Position numbers and translations under genes: made by a program
Shown here: in pieces, positions 1 through 9,813 of the stretch
Layout: every line of letters starts with the position of its first letter
Numbering within the stretch: the stretch's first letter is position 1
The notes under the pieces: generated by a model
Database searches by the model: none
Seen by the model: the letters and a program-made list of their open reading frames with translations, nothing else
Told to the model about the DNA's origin: nothing
Source of the DNA: Mariniflexile gromovii
GTDB taxonomy: Bacteria > Bacteroidota > Bacteroidia > Flavobacteriales > Flavobacteriaceae
Assembly (NCBI RefSeq): GCF_017814435.1
Contig: NZ_JAGJCB010000007.1
Span: 62,001-126,000 of the forward strand
DNA length: 64,000 nt
Direction of reading: 5' to 3'

Positions 1-1414
1 CCTCATTTAAATATATTGGCAAATAATAAGATTCTTTCTCAGAATAATAACTTAAAATTTGCTCATAATCGTCCGGTCCGGCTTTCACTGTTGCTAAATC
101 TAACATAAGATACTGATTCTCAAAATTATTACGTTTAGCAAAGCGTAATAAATCGTACCATCTTTTTCCTTCAAATGCAAGTTCTTTTTGGCGTTCCAAC
201 AATAAAGCATTTAGCAATTCGCCTTCTGTTGAGATAGGATCTAAAGGTGCTCCAATAGCACGCTCATGCACTTGGTTAATAAGATTGTAAGCCTTAATTA
301 AATCTTTATTTGTTGTAGAAAGTATATAGGCTTCAGCTTGCATTAATAAAATATCGGCATATCTGTAAAAAATGAATGTGTTATAAAACTGGTTTTGTCC
401 TCTATAAAGACCTGATGCATCTACCCCAGCATATTTAAAAACCGAATTTTGAGACATACCAAATGTTGCTAAATTTCCTCTTACATCATTAGGAAACTGG
501 TTATATAATTGAAATATTTGATTGTAGGGTGCATAAATAGGATTACCTACATAAAATGAATTTCTTAATGTAACATTGATATCGCTAAACTGAAGTTCAA
601 AAATACCTTCATCTGAATTACCTTCGAAGAAGATATCGTTAAACCAATCCGCACCATCTACCAAACGGTATTTATTCAAGTTTACTAATCGTGTAGTTAC
701 ATCTATACAGTTGTCATACTGCTCATCCCACAAATAAATATCTGCCAATATTGCTAATGCTGCTCCTTTGGTCATTTTTCCTTTATCGTGAGCTGGCGAT
801 TGTGCAAATCCTAGATTAAGGTCATTTACAGCCGCTTCAAGATCTGTTGTTATTTGAGCAATAATTTCATCTTCTGTGCTTTTTGCTGGATAAAAATCTG
901 TATCTGTGTTAGCTGTAGCCGTTAATATTAATGGTACCTCTTTAAAGTTTTTAACCAATATAGAGTAAACTAAAGAACGAATGGTTATGGCCTCGGCTTT
1001 AATTCTTCTTAGTTCTTGTTCTGTAAAAGACAAATCGTTTGCTTGTGCTTGATCGGCAAAAGTTAATACCAAGTTACAATGGTTAATGGTTTTGTAAAAT
1101 TGGCTCCAGTCTACAAAAGAATTGCTAGGGAACATATAGTTCTTAAGCATATTGTTTTGGTTGTTTCCCGCTCTTAAGGAAACCAACATGTCTCCTCTTA
1201 GTTCTCCCCACAACAATACTTTATCTGTAAAACCAGACTGGTTCATAGATGCATAACACCCTGCAAGCGCAGCAGATACCTGTTCTTTATTTTTCCAGAA
1301 CTCTTGTTGTATTAAACTATCTTGTGGTTCCAATTGTAAATAACTATCGCATGAAAACAATGTTATAAATAGTATTGGAATGATGGCGTATATTTTAATT
1401 ATGTTTCGTTTCAT
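1..1414 (-). CDS. SusD/RagB-like outer-membrane glycan-binding lipoprotein, 3' end outside window
   Basis: The minus-strand frame opens with ATG at 1414 and stays open to the window edge, so about 471 residues are visible and the C-terminus is missing. The N-terminus is basic, then hydrophobic, and ends in a lipobox (LFITLFSC, then D-S-Y-L), followed by the early SusD pattern with an 'EQVSAALAGCYASM' helix and a 'LWGELRGD' segment. SusD proteins sit on the outer-membrane surface as a lid on the SusC channel and bind oligosaccharides. It lies 23 bp downstream of the SusC-like gene, the normal SusC-SusD order. The glycan bound cannot be read from the sequence. Confidence 0.93.
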   Translation of the reverse strand, partial: MKRNIIKIYAIIPILFITLFSCDSYLQLEPQDSLIQQEFWKNKEQVSAALAGCYASMNQSGFTDKVLLWGELRGDMLVSLRAGNNQNNMLKNYMFPSNSFVDWSQFYKTINHCNLVLTFADQAQANDLSFTEQELRRIKAEAITIRSLVYSILVKNFKEVPLILTATANTDTDFYPAKSTEDEIIAQITTDLEAAVNDLNLGFAQSPAHDKGKMTKGAALAILADIYLWDEQYDNCIDVTTRLVNLNKYRLVDGADWFNDIFFEGNSDEGIFELQFSDINVTLRNSFYVGNPIYAPYNQIFQLYNQFPNDVRGNLATFGMSQNSVFKYAGVDASGLYRGQNQFYNTFIFYRYADILLMQAEAYILSTTNKDLIKAYNLINQVHERAIGAPLDPISTEGELLNALLLERQKELAFEGKRWYDLLRFAKRNNFENQYLMLDLATVKAGPDDYEQILSYYSEKESYYLPIYLNE

Positions 1415-1437
1415 AATGTTTTATAAATTTTTACAAT

Positions 1438-4400
1438 TTAGAATGACAGATTTACCCCTAAAGTTATCTGTTGAGACCTTGGTGTTTGATTGGTATCGTA
1501 ACCAAGTTTTTTCCAATCACTACTACCTCCAGTTTCTGGATCTGGACCAGAATACTTAGTAAACGTAAGCAAATCTGTACCAGTAACAAAAAGCGATGCA
1601 CTATTAAAGTTCAGTTTTTGAATAAATGTTTTTGGTAAATCGTATTTAAGGGTTATGAACTTCATTCTTAAAAAAGAGGCGTCTTCAAGAAAACGATCGG
1701 AAGCCAGTGTATTTACAGGGCTATTTAAAACAGCTCTTGGAATATCGGTAACATCGCCCTCAAACCTCCATCTACGTAAAACCGCAGTGTTTTGGTTATC
1801 AAAATTATCCATACTTTCAGTTTCCATTCTTGCAAGGTTAATAACCTTTTGGTTGTACCTAAAGTTAAAGAATGCATTAAAAGATAAGTTTTTATATCTA
1901 ACCGTTGGTCCAAAACCACCATACAATAAAGGATTGGCATTACCTAAATAAACAACATCCAAACGGTCTATACTACCGTCATTATTTACATCCTCGTATT
2001 TAGCCTCTCCTGGTTGAAACAAACGTCTACTTGGACCAAACGCCATACCTTTTGGCGTACCATTTAAATCGTATATAATATTGCCATTTTCATCACGTGC
2101 CACTAACTCCTCAGTAGTACTATACACGCCTAGGTATCTATATCCATAAAATGACCCAATTGGGTTATTTTCTTGAATTCTTTTAAGATACCCATTTGGT
2201 CCTGTAGCAAAAGGATCACCATCTTCAACATCTTGTGCCTCAGATATTTTTGTAATAAGATTGGTATTACGTGCTATGTTGAAATTCACTTCCAATGAAA
2301 AATCATTGTTTTGAATTAATTTTGTTCTAACACTTAATTCAAATCCTTGGTTCGAAATATTTCCTAAATTAAGAAAAGGTAAATTTGAAAAACCTGATGA
2401 TGAAGGAATTGCAGTATCCTTTCCTAATAAATCTTTAGTTTCTTTTTTATAAAATTCTAAATCTCCACTTACACGATTATCAAAAAATGAATATGTAAGA
2501 CCTAAGTTACTCTGTATGATAGTTTCCCATCTTAAATCGGTTAACTCCATGTTATCTGGATATACCGGACGCTCACCAAGATAATCATAATTATAGGTAG
2601 AATAGGTGTTGTACTGCCCGTAGTTAAAGTTTGGCGAGTTACCGTTTACACCATAACTGGCTCTTAAACCTAACTCATCAATAAAGTCATACGATTCCAT
2701 AAAAGGCTCGTCAGAAAGTATCCATTTAGCTGCAATACTAGGGAACGTACCGTATCTATAACTACTACCAAATCTAGAGTTTCCTTCAGAACGAATACCA
2801 CCACTTAAGATATAGCGATCTAAGAACTGGTAATTGAACATAAAGTTATAAGCTATGGATCTGTTTTGTGAAAAACTAGAGCCCAAACTGTTACCAGATC
2901 CTTCTATTCTTGTTTGTGCAATAGGCGTTTGTATTAAACTACTTGGGGAATTACTTGTTATAGCAGAATATCCTTGACTTGTTTTATCATAAGTTTGAAT
3001 GGTTCCACTAGTAAAAATAGAATGGTTATCGCCTAAATTAGGATTCCAAATAAGTTTGTTTTCTGTACGCATTACAAAAAATTCGGCATCAGCAAATCTT
3101 GATAAGTTAGCAGCAGAATTTGTCCACGATGCTCCAAATGCTGCTTCCGGTATGAAATTAGACTGCTTATCCGTGTTAACATCAAACGCAATATAACCAT
3201 CATATGTTAACTGTTTTAAAGGCTTATAATTAAGCCTAAAAGTAGGCGTAATTCTATTATTCTCTACATTGGTAGTAGATAATTTAGCCATGGCAACCGG
3301 ATTATAATAAGATAAACCACCTCCTTGAAATGCATCTACAGGTGTAAAATACACTTCGGTTGGGTTACCAAACTCATCCAATTCATAAATGGATTGATTT
3401 GGCATTTTTCTAAGAGCGAGCTCCCTAATTTTATCAAAAGACTTATCTAAAGACCCATGGGTATATGCCAACTCTGTAGAAATACGCAATTTATTAGAAA
3501 TGTTATAATCTAAAATGGTTCTAGTTGTAAAGGTTTTTAACCCACTACCAATGGTAGTACCTTGTTGGTTTTTATAACTGGCAGATACACGGTAAGCCGA
3601 TTTTTCTCCACCTCCTGATACACCTAAAAAGTGTTCGTGTGTGTAACCTAATTGCGTTATTTCATCTACCCAATTAACATTCTTGTTATAAAGATTGTAT
3701 TGCGCATAATTTGGATCGTACTCAATTTGAGGTTGGCTAGTTGTATTATTAACCGCCGTAAGCTCATCTTTAATTAGAGTAGAGTATTGGTCTCCATTTA
3801 GCATAGGCATTCCTTCAGGTTGCCATCCCACACTACCTCTGTAACTGTAAGAAAATTGAGCTTTACCTTTAGCTCCTCTTTTTGTTTTAATAAGCAAAAC
3901 TCCATTTGCTGCACGCGAACCGTATTGAGCTGTAGCAGCGGCATCTTTTAATACTGAAATTTCCTCAATATCATTTGGCGATACACCAATTAAGGCAGCA
4001 TATTGTTGTTCATCGGCAGAACCAAAATCGAATAATGCATCAATTTCTGTTTCAAAAGGCACACCATTGATAACAATTAATGGTTCAGAAGAAGCATTTA
4101 GTGATGATGTTCCACGTATTCTGATGGACATACCAGCTCCGGGCTCACCTGAACTTGCAACAATATCTACACCACTTAAGCGTCCTTGTAGCTGATCAAC
4201 AAGACCTGTAGAAACGGTTTCACTAATATCTTTCATATCAATGGTTTCCATAGCTGTAGCTATACGGCGTTTGTCCATTTCAAAATCTCCAGTAAACACC
4301 TTCTTTGTGCCTCGAATTACGATGGCGTCTAATTCTGAAATGTCTTCTTTTAATGCAATGTTAAATTGCGTTTGTTTTCCTGGAACCAATTGTTTGGTAA

Positions 4401-4680
4401 CAAAACCTACATAGGAAAACGTTATTGTATTATTTGGATTTGAGACTTTTAATGAATAATTTCCATTAAAATCTGCAACAACACCATTAATAATACGATT
4501 GTTTTTATCTTTTTCAGCTATCGTAGCTCCGGTTAAGGGTAGTCCGTCTGATTCGGCGGTAACTACACCTGTAATAATAATAGATTGCGACTGTGCTGAC
4601 ATGTTGTACATTGAAAACAATGCAAACACTATCATTAAGGCATAGGAATATGACTTGTGTTTATCCTTCATACTTATCAA
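1438..4680 (-). CDS. SusC/RagA-family TonB-dependent outer-membrane transporter
   Basis: The 1080-residue protein has a signal peptide (cleavage near SAQSQS), a carboxypeptidase-D-like beta domain (about residues 35-115), a plug domain with 'LQGRLSGVDI' and 'SIRIRGTSSLNASSEPLIVINGVP', and a long beta-barrel with the C-terminal 'TPRSQQITLGVNLSF' strand. This is the usual SusC layout and length. It imports oligosaccharides across the outer membrane with TonB energy, paired with the SusD-like protein that follows. There is no extra N-terminal anti-sigma-interacting domain, so regulation through a FecR/sigma pair is unlikely. It starts 15 bp after the FAS1 gene, so the three genes are probably co-transcribed. 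An in-frame ATG at codon 4 is an alternative start. Confidence 0.95.
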   Translation of the reverse strand: MISMKDKHKSYSYALMIVFALFSMYNMSAQSQSIIITGVVTAESDGLPLTGATIAEKDKNNRIINGVVADFNGNYSLKVSNPNNTITFSYVGFVTKQLVPGKQTQFNIALKEDISELDAIVIRGTKKVFTGDFEMDKRRIATAMETIDMKDISETVSTGLVDQLQGRLSGVDIVASSGEPGAGMSIRIRGTSSLNASSEPLIVINGVPFETEIDALFDFGSADEQQYAALIGVSPNDIEEISVLKDAAATAQYGSRAANGVLLIKTKRGAKGKAQFSYSYRGSVGWQPEGMPMLNGDQYSTLIKDELTAVNNTTSQPQIEYDPNYAQYNLYNKNVNWVDEITQLGYTHEHFLGVSGGGEKSAYRVSASYKNQQGTTIGSGLKTFTTRTILDYNISNKLRISTELAYTHGSLDKSFDKIRELALRKMPNQSIYELDEFGNPTEVYFTPVDAFQGGGLSYYNPVAMAKLSTTNVENNRITPTFRLNYKPLKQLTYDGYIAFDVNTDKQSNFIPEAAFGASWTNSAANLSRFADAEFFVMRTENKLIWNPNLGDNHSIFTSGTIQTYDKTSQGYSAITSNSPSSLIQTPIAQTRIEGSGNSLGSSFSQNRSIAYNFMFNYQFLDRYILSGGIRSEGNSRFGSSYRYGTFPSIAAKWILSDEPFMESYDFIDELGLRASYGVNGNSPNFNYGQYNTYSTYNYDYLGERPVYPDNMELTDLRWETIIQSNLGLTYSFFDNRVSGDLEFYKKETKDLLGKDTAIPSSSGFSNLPFLNLGNISNQGFELSVRTKLIQNNDFSLEVNFNIARNTNLITKISEAQDVEDGDPFATGPNGYLKRIQENNPIGSFYGYRYLGVYSTTEELVARDENGNIIYDLNGTPKGMAFGPSRRLFQPGEAKYEDVNNDGSIDRLDVVYLGNANPLLYGGFGPTVRYKNLSFNAFFNFRYNQKVINLARMETESMDNFDNQNTAVLRRWRFEGDVTDIPRAVLNSPVNTLASDRFLEDASFLRMKFITLKYDLPKTFIQKLNFNSASLFVTGTDLLTFTKYSGPDPETGGSSDWKKLGYDTNQTPRSQQITLGVNLSF

Positions 4681-4695
4681 GCTTTTGTTGGTTTT

Positions 4696-7011
4696 CTAGT
4701 TTAAATAATTTTCAATTTCGTGAATCACTACTCTTCTGGACAGTAAGTTTGTCACGGCTCCTGTTTCGGTAATTACCTCTCCAGTTGCTGGTTTTTTTAT
4801 TGTTAGATTTGATGTTGCATGGTTATTTTCGAATAAGTATTCATCGTAAACTGGTACAAAATCAATAACTTTTCCAAAGTACATAGATGCGTATGAACCT
4901 GCTGTTATACCATCTGTTGGAATAGCTTGTTGTATAAAATGCTTTTTAGCAAAATTTAAAAGATCTTGTTTAGCAATAGCCTGTTCAAGGGCTGGTAAAG
5001 AATTTACTGTACTTGGTTCTACTATAACACCATCACTAATGGCTTGGTTAACGGCATTATTATTTGGCGCTAATAATGTAAATGTTCTTGACAAATTTAA
5101 GAAACTTACCAATTTATCATTATTATTATTAGGTATTGCAACAAAACCTCCCGTAGATTCCATGACTTCAATAAATCTTGAAAATGTTGCTGAATTATCT
5201 ACTAAAGCCCCATAAGTAAACTTCAAAGGTCTTTCTATAGCCCGAGACATTTCATAAAACTTACCGTTATCTGTATCTCTAACAGAAGTAACTAGTGCAG
5301 GATCGTTTATATTACCACCGCCTGACACTTTAGTGCCCTCAGATACATAAATAAACTCACCACTTTTTGTAGCATAGTAATTATTACTACTAAGATCTAC
5401 CGCTTTTTCTACTATTTGGTTAAGGACAATATCTTTTAATGTATTTGTTACATAAGCTACGTCTGCAGAAGTAGGACTATTTATATCTAATGGATAACGA
5501 CGGTTGTTTGCTGCTACAGGATCTCCTGTCACTTCTATTTGTATTACTGATAGATCTGCTGTATAAGCAACTATACTTATTTTTCTTGAATCACTGTTGG
5601 GGTCGGCAATATTTACATATTGATCATTCTTAATTCCGAATACTGAAAATTGAGAACCTCTACTTTGCAAAGCAACATCAATCCCTAAATCTTTCACCGC
5701 TTTTAACATGATAGTATAATCCGGGTCTAATAATAAAGGTCCTAAAATTGTTGAAAAGTTAGCATTAGTATATACTTTATCTATACCAACAAATAAACCA
5801 TTAGTACACATTTTTACGTCTACAACATCATTTATATTATAATCAACAAGTTGCAAACCAACATTTAAAGTTTCGCCTTGGTTACTAGGGCAAAGTGTCC
5901 AAAAGTGTGTAAAGAAAAATGTACTAATAAATTTACCAAGAACATCCAATGGCATATCATCATAAGAATCATAAAACTGCCCAAGAATACTATCTCCTTG
6001 CAGGTATGCCTCCAAAGCATCATTAGTAGGTACCACCAACCCTGTTGCATTAGCTAAAGTTCTATCCACAGAATTAAGTAAAAGCGGATATGATTCATCA
6101 TAAGGGTTGAAGGGTAAATAGTTATTTGTTACACCTGTTAAAAAATTTAAATAGTAAAGTGGTTCTATCTCTCCTGTTGCTTCATTAGGCAAATTACCCC
6201 TAAAATCCATATATGCAAAACGCTCTAACAATTGCTTAAAACGTGTATACTTACCACCATATTCTTCTGAAGTAAGGTTTTTGTATTGAGTATTTCTTGG
6301 TTCAATCACCTTGTCTAAAGCATAAATCATTCCGTTCTCAGCAACAATATTAGTTTCTGATACGTTTGCCTCAAATACTTTCATACCATTGTCTGTAAAT
6401 GTTTCACCAGGAAACATAAAGGCATAATCCGATGTTTGAAAATCAGCTTTAGTATCAAAATAAGACTGAAGGAAATATGTTGTAGGTTTAATTTTCCCGT
6501 AACTTTGATCAATCCTATATACACCTGGAGGCGGTGTATTAGCAGTTTCATATAGGTTATAATCTTCGGTATTAATTGTTGCAATAGTATCTTGATACTG
6601 TGTACGACGTTTAAAAGCACTACCCGCATAAAATTGGCTTGGGTAATAAGTCAGCGTTGTTGTATTCCATCCACTAGTTATTATTGAATACTGCACAATA
6701 TGCAATAATCTACTAGAAGGGATATCATCAACAGATGTATAACCTTCTGCTTGCATAAACTTTTCAAAAGCTTCATCTGTTGGAGCAAAAATAGTCCATG
6801 ACCCTCCTTTTACTAAGGGATCTTTATACTCAGTTTTATCAATGCATTGTAAATAATAATTAAAGTTCCCCATGGATTCTAGCTGGCTATAAATAGTACC
6901 AGCCAAATCATTTGGTCGAGCAAATTCGAGAGGATCAGGCTTGCAGCCAAAAGTTGATATAATTATAAATAACATAATTATACCCATTCTATGCGTCATT
7001 TTTTTTACCAT
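4696..7011 (-). CDS. Surface lipoprotein with several fasciclin (FAS1) domains
   Basis: This 771-residue protein has a lipobox signal peptide (hydrophobic stretch ending STFGC-K). FAS1-type motifs recur: 'WTIFAPTDEAFEKFM' near residue 75, 'VVPTNDALEAYL' near 325 and 'FTLLAPNNNAVNQAI' near 665, with 'YALDKVIEPR' closing the first domain. FAS1 domains are adhesion or binding modules. As the first gene of the SusCD operon it may act as an accessory surface glycan-binding protein; that role is inferred from position only. The middle third (about 420-640) has no motif I recognise. It is led by a long intergenic region containing the shared PUL repeat. Confidence 0.85.
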   Translation of the reverse strand: MVKKMTHRMGIIMLFIIISTFGCKPDPLEFARPNDLAGTIYSQLESMGNFNYYLQCIDKTEYKDPLVKGGSWTIFAPTDEAFEKFMQAEGYTSVDDIPSSRLLHIVQYSIITSGWNTTTLTYYPSQFYAGSAFKRRTQYQDTIATINTEDYNLYETANTPPPGVYRIDQSYGKIKPTTYFLQSYFDTKADFQTSDYAFMFPGETFTDNGMKVFEANVSETNIVAENGMIYALDKVIEPRNTQYKNLTSEEYGGKYTRFKQLLERFAYMDFRGNLPNEATGEIEPLYYLNFLTGVTNNYLPFNPYDESYPLLLNSVDRTLANATGLVVPTNDALEAYLQGDSILGQFYDSYDDMPLDVLGKFISTFFFTHFWTLCPSNQGETLNVGLQLVDYNINDVVDVKMCTNGLFVGIDKVYTNANFSTILGPLLLDPDYTIMLKAVKDLGIDVALQSRGSQFSVFGIKNDQYVNIADPNSDSRKISIVAYTADLSVIQIEVTGDPVAANNRRYPLDINSPTSADVAYVTNTLKDIVLNQIVEKAVDLSSNNYYATKSGEFIYVSEGTKVSGGGNINDPALVTSVRDTDNGKFYEMSRAIERPLKFTYGALVDNSATFSRFIEVMESTGGFVAIPNNNNDKLVSFLNLSRTFTLLAPNNNAVNQAISDGVIVEPSTVNSLPALEQAIAKQDLLNFAKKHFIQQAIPTDGITAGSYASMYFGKVIDFVPVYDEYLFENNHATSNLTIKKPATGEVITETGAVTNLLSRRVVIHEIENYLN

Positions 7012-7169
7012 GTTTTAATGTAATTGAGATTAGTAAAAATTTTCATTTAATTAGTTTTTAATTTACTGTTAATATTTAGTTTAATTTAAGTTAGCAATAT
7101 CTTAACATATGGTTCTTAGATATGTTAATATTTGTTAACGCAATTAATAAAAAACTAGGTCTTTAATTA

Positions 7170-7199
7170 ATAAATTATGGTTCTTTAATAATAAATTAT
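7170..7199 (-). promoter_or_regulatory. Direct repeat ATAAATTAT x2, 21-bp period: candidate PUL activator site
   Basis: ATAAATTAT occurs at 7170-7178 and again at 7191-7199, exactly 21 bp apart, about 160 bp before the FAS1-SusC-SusD start. Read in the gene direction, the proximal half is CCATAATTTAT. Similar arrangements occur before other PUL transcription units (30031, 33214, 34918, with single half-sites at 40425 and 24095). A 21-bp period fits a dimer of an AraC-type DNA-binding domain, as in hybrid two-component PUL regulators. The 624-bp gap 7012-7635 holds this repeat, AT-rich sequence and the terminator at 7537; I see no gene in it. Confidence 0.5.
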
Positions 7200-7536
7200 C
7201 GCCCTTTTTATGTATTTTTTATGGAAAAAACCTAGTATTTACCTTAGCTGAGGTGCTTTTAAGGTAATTTCTTACTCTTCTAGTTGTTTTAATTAAAGCA
7301 ATTAAATTTTAAAAGTTTTATATATGTATACAAACTATTAAGGAGGTTTTGAGGTATCTTAATTTAAGCAATTATCTTCATTTTACAAACATTTTTTAGC
7401 CCCTTAACCATTAAGTACATATGAATGGTATATACTTATATTTCGTGGTATTAAGCAAAAGCTAAACTTATACAAATTCCCTTAGCGGTTTTTAATGGTG
7501 TTTAAAGAAAAAATACGTCTAAATTCGTTTGTAAAA

Positions 7537-7566
7537 AAAAAGGCGGGTTAAAAAACCCGCCTTTTT
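7537..7566 (-). terminator. Rho-independent terminator of the fucose/uronate catabolic operon
   Basis: A perfect 13-bp stem (AAAAAGGCGGGTT / AACCCGCCTTTTT) around an AAAA loop, with A/T runs on both sides, lies 70 bp after the ManA stop codon. It can end the minus-strand operon that starts at 18347, and it separates that operon from the FAS1-SusC-SusD operon. The symmetric runs mean it could work in both directions. Confidence 0.85.
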
Positions 7567-7635
7567 AATTACTTCATTTTAGAAAACTTCTAAAAGCTTT
7601 TTATACTACTCTATATTGTATCTTGTAAGTATGAA

Positions 7636-8607
7636 TTAATAATAAACCTCTAATACATCGGCGTTACTAGACTTTAATTCAACATTCTTAATTGCAGCTG
7701 GCAAAAACAAGGTTTCACCTTTTACTACTTTATAGGTTTTGCCTTCATAAACTAAATCTAAAGAACCTTCTACACATATGTATATAACAAACGAATCTAA
7801 ATTTGAATAATCCTTTTTAATTTCGCCTTTTATATTTAATATATTGGTTTTAAAGTAAGGAGAATGTACTAAGGTATTTGTTTCATTTTCAGCTACTACA
7901 TAATCAGTTTTGTAATTGCTATCAAAACTATAATCTATAACATCTACAGCTAAATCAGTATGTAATTCTCTAGTTTTACCTGTTGTTGCATCAACACGAT
8001 CGTAATCGTAAATTCTATAAGTGATATCCGATGTTTGCTGAATTTCAGCTAACATAACACCTGCACCAATGGCATGAATACGACCCGTTGGAATGTAATA
8101 CGTATCGCCTTTAGAAACGGTATCATTATTTAATACTTCCAAAATTTTACCTGAATCCAATGCTTTTATATAGGATGCTTTATCAACTTTTTGATTGAAA
8201 CCTACAATTAATTCAGCATCTTTTTCAGCTTCCATAACATACCACATTTCATTTTTACCAAATGAATTGTGACGCTGTTTAGCTATTTCGTTACTTGGAT
8301 GTACTTGAATGGATAAAGGTGTTTTAGCATCAATAAACTTAATTAGTAATGGAAATTCCTCACCAAATTTTTTGTAAACATGAGCCCCAACAACATCTTC
8401 TTTAAAGTCTTTAATTAAATCTCTTAACGATTTTCCTGCTAACGCTCCTTCACTTACCAGTGTTTCATCACCTTTTACATCTGAAATCTCCCAAGATTCG
8501 CCTATATTCTCTTCAGTATAATTTTTATTTAAAACTGTTTTCAACTTATTCCCACCCCAAATTCTATATTTATAAAGGGGCGTGAATTTTATTGGATATA
8601 ATGTCAT
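7636..8607 (-). CDS. manA: Class I mannose-6-phosphate isomerase
   Basis: The 323-residue cupin enzyme interconverts mannose-6-phosphate and fructose-6-phosphate in the cytoplasm. The zinc-ligand pattern is present: Gln101 and His103 in 'IQVHPSN', Glu120 in 'KNEMWYV' and the later His in 'GRIHAIGAG'. 'WEISDVKGDE' near residue 39 is typical of the short bacterial/Bacteroidota form. It is the last gene of the catabolic operon, just before a strong terminator. This position suggests that the target glycan, or a co-degraded one, contains mannose, but the gene could equally serve GDP-sugar synthesis. Confidence 0.93.
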   Translation of the reverse strand: MTLYPIKFTPLYKYRIWGGNKLKTVLNKNYTEENIGESWEISDVKGDETLVSEGALAGKSLRDLIKDFKEDVVGAHVYKKFGEEFPLLIKFIDAKTPLSIQVHPSNEIAKQRHNSFGKNEMWYVMEAEKDAELIVGFNQKVDKASYIKALDSGKILEVLNNDTVSKGDTYYIPTGRIHAIGAGVMLAEIQQTSDITYRIYDYDRVDATTGKTRELHTDLAVDVIDYSFDSNYKTDYVVAENETNTLVHSPYFKTNILNIKGEIKKDYSNLDSFVIYICVEGSLDLVYEGKTYKVVKGETLFLPAAIKNVELKSSNADVLEVYY

Positions 8608-8624
8608 ACTTATGCTTTTTGTTA

Positions 8625-9812
8625 TTAATTAAACACAACTTCAATGGGATTATTGATTTTACGACTAAAGTCGCTAAGGTATTTCTCCCAATACCTTTTA
8701 GTTGGGTATTGATTGGCTTCTTTCCACGCAAAACCAGCGTAATAAACCACTTTACCATCTTCAACTTTTAATTGCGCATACAAATTACTTCTATCCTTTT
8801 GAGGTGTTACATAGTATTCTGATGACAACATGGTTCCTTCCTTAGCTACAACAGCTGTTCCTAGTTCTGAATTGAAATAATTAGGTTCCCAATAAGAAAT
8901 CCAACCCTTATCAGGGTTTTCTGTTATTTCGCCATCATTTTCATGAAGCGTTAATCCTACAGATAACACATCTGCACCCGTAGTATGTATTTCAAATCTG
9001 GAAAGATTGCTTCCATAATCCAACGAGATATATTTTTTTTCTGTAATAACTTGTCCATCAGCATCCCAATCAGCATATTCCAAAACGAAACTTGTTCTAA
9101 TTGGTCCTGTTGTAATGGTTTTCCAACCTGTGAAATTTTTAGAAATGTAATACGTAGAATCTTTTTTTACTGCTGTTCCGCCAACACCTCTACTAGAACC
9201 TACATGAAAATTATCTAAACCTTCACCGTGATCGATATGATAAAATCCTGGATCTTTATCATTTTCTGCATACCATTTATTAATAATGGGGTAGTCTACT
9301 TTTTTTAACCATGCATCAATTCCAGAAGACAATGTACCACCTGGAACAGAATCTTCAATCATTTTTTGTGCTGTTGGTCCATAAGTTCTAAAAGCTACTT
9401 TGTTATTTTCCCAAGCATAATCGTCTGTACGTTCAGGAACAAATCTTGAGTAACAATGCATTGTTGCTGTAGGTTTAGCCCCTTCTCCTAACATAACCAA
9501 TTCATATTGCTTCTCAGAGTTTGGATCTAATTTAGGTTGAAACAATAACACATCGGCTGCTCCATCACCATCTTTATCTACAAATTGAGAAACAACAAGT
9601 ACATCTTTTGAAACATCTTGTACCTGAAGATCTTCAAAATTTTGGTCTTCAGATAAATTTAAATCTGCTTTTGAAATTTCAATCGTTTCAAAATTTCTTG
9701 GTAAATCCAAATTGTTCTTTAAAGTAATTACTGTTTTTCCTTTTTGCTTAGCACCACAACTCACTAATATTGTAAATACTAAAGCATATACATAAACTAC
9801 GCTTTTTTTCAT
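8625..9812 (-). CDS. DUF4861-family secreted lipoprotein
   Basis: This 395-residue protein has a lipobox signal peptide (LVFTILVSC-G) and matches the DUF4861 family in the features I can see: 'DKDGDGAADVLLFQP' early, a central 'YHIDHGEGLDNFHVGSSRGVGG' region, and 'GWISYWEPNYFNSELG' near the C-terminus. The family is common in uronic-acid PULs (alginate, pectin), but its reaction is not established to my knowledge. Here it sits 1 bp after kduD and upstream of manA, so it is co-expressed with unsaturated-uronate metabolism. Its lipoprotein signal places it in the periplasm or outer membrane, unlike its cytoplasmic neighbours. A carbohydrate-active role is plausible. Confidence 0.75.
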   Translation of the reverse strand: MKKSVVYVYALVFTILVSCGAKQKGKTVITLKNNLDLPRNFETIEISKADLNLSEDQNFEDLQVQDVSKDVLVVSQFVDKDGDGAADVLLFQPKLDPNSEKQYELVMLGEGAKPTATMHCYSRFVPERTDDYAWENNKVAFRTYGPTAQKMIEDSVPGGTLSSGIDAWLKKVDYPIINKWYAENDKDPGFYHIDHGEGLDNFHVGSSRGVGGTAVKKDSTYYISKNFTGWKTITTGPIRTSFVLEYADWDADGQVITEKKYISLDYGSNLSRFEIHTTGADVLSVGLTLHENDGEITENPDKGWISYWEPNYFNSELGTAVVAKEGTMLSSEYYVTPQKDRSNLYAQLKVEDGKVVYYAGFAWKEANQYPTKRYWEKYLSDFSRKINNPIEVVFN

Positions 9813-9813
9813 C

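Noticed and set aside
7321-7380. AAGGAGG-like sequence at 7339 as a ribosome binding site
   Set aside because: No open reading frame follows in either direction at a suitable distance.
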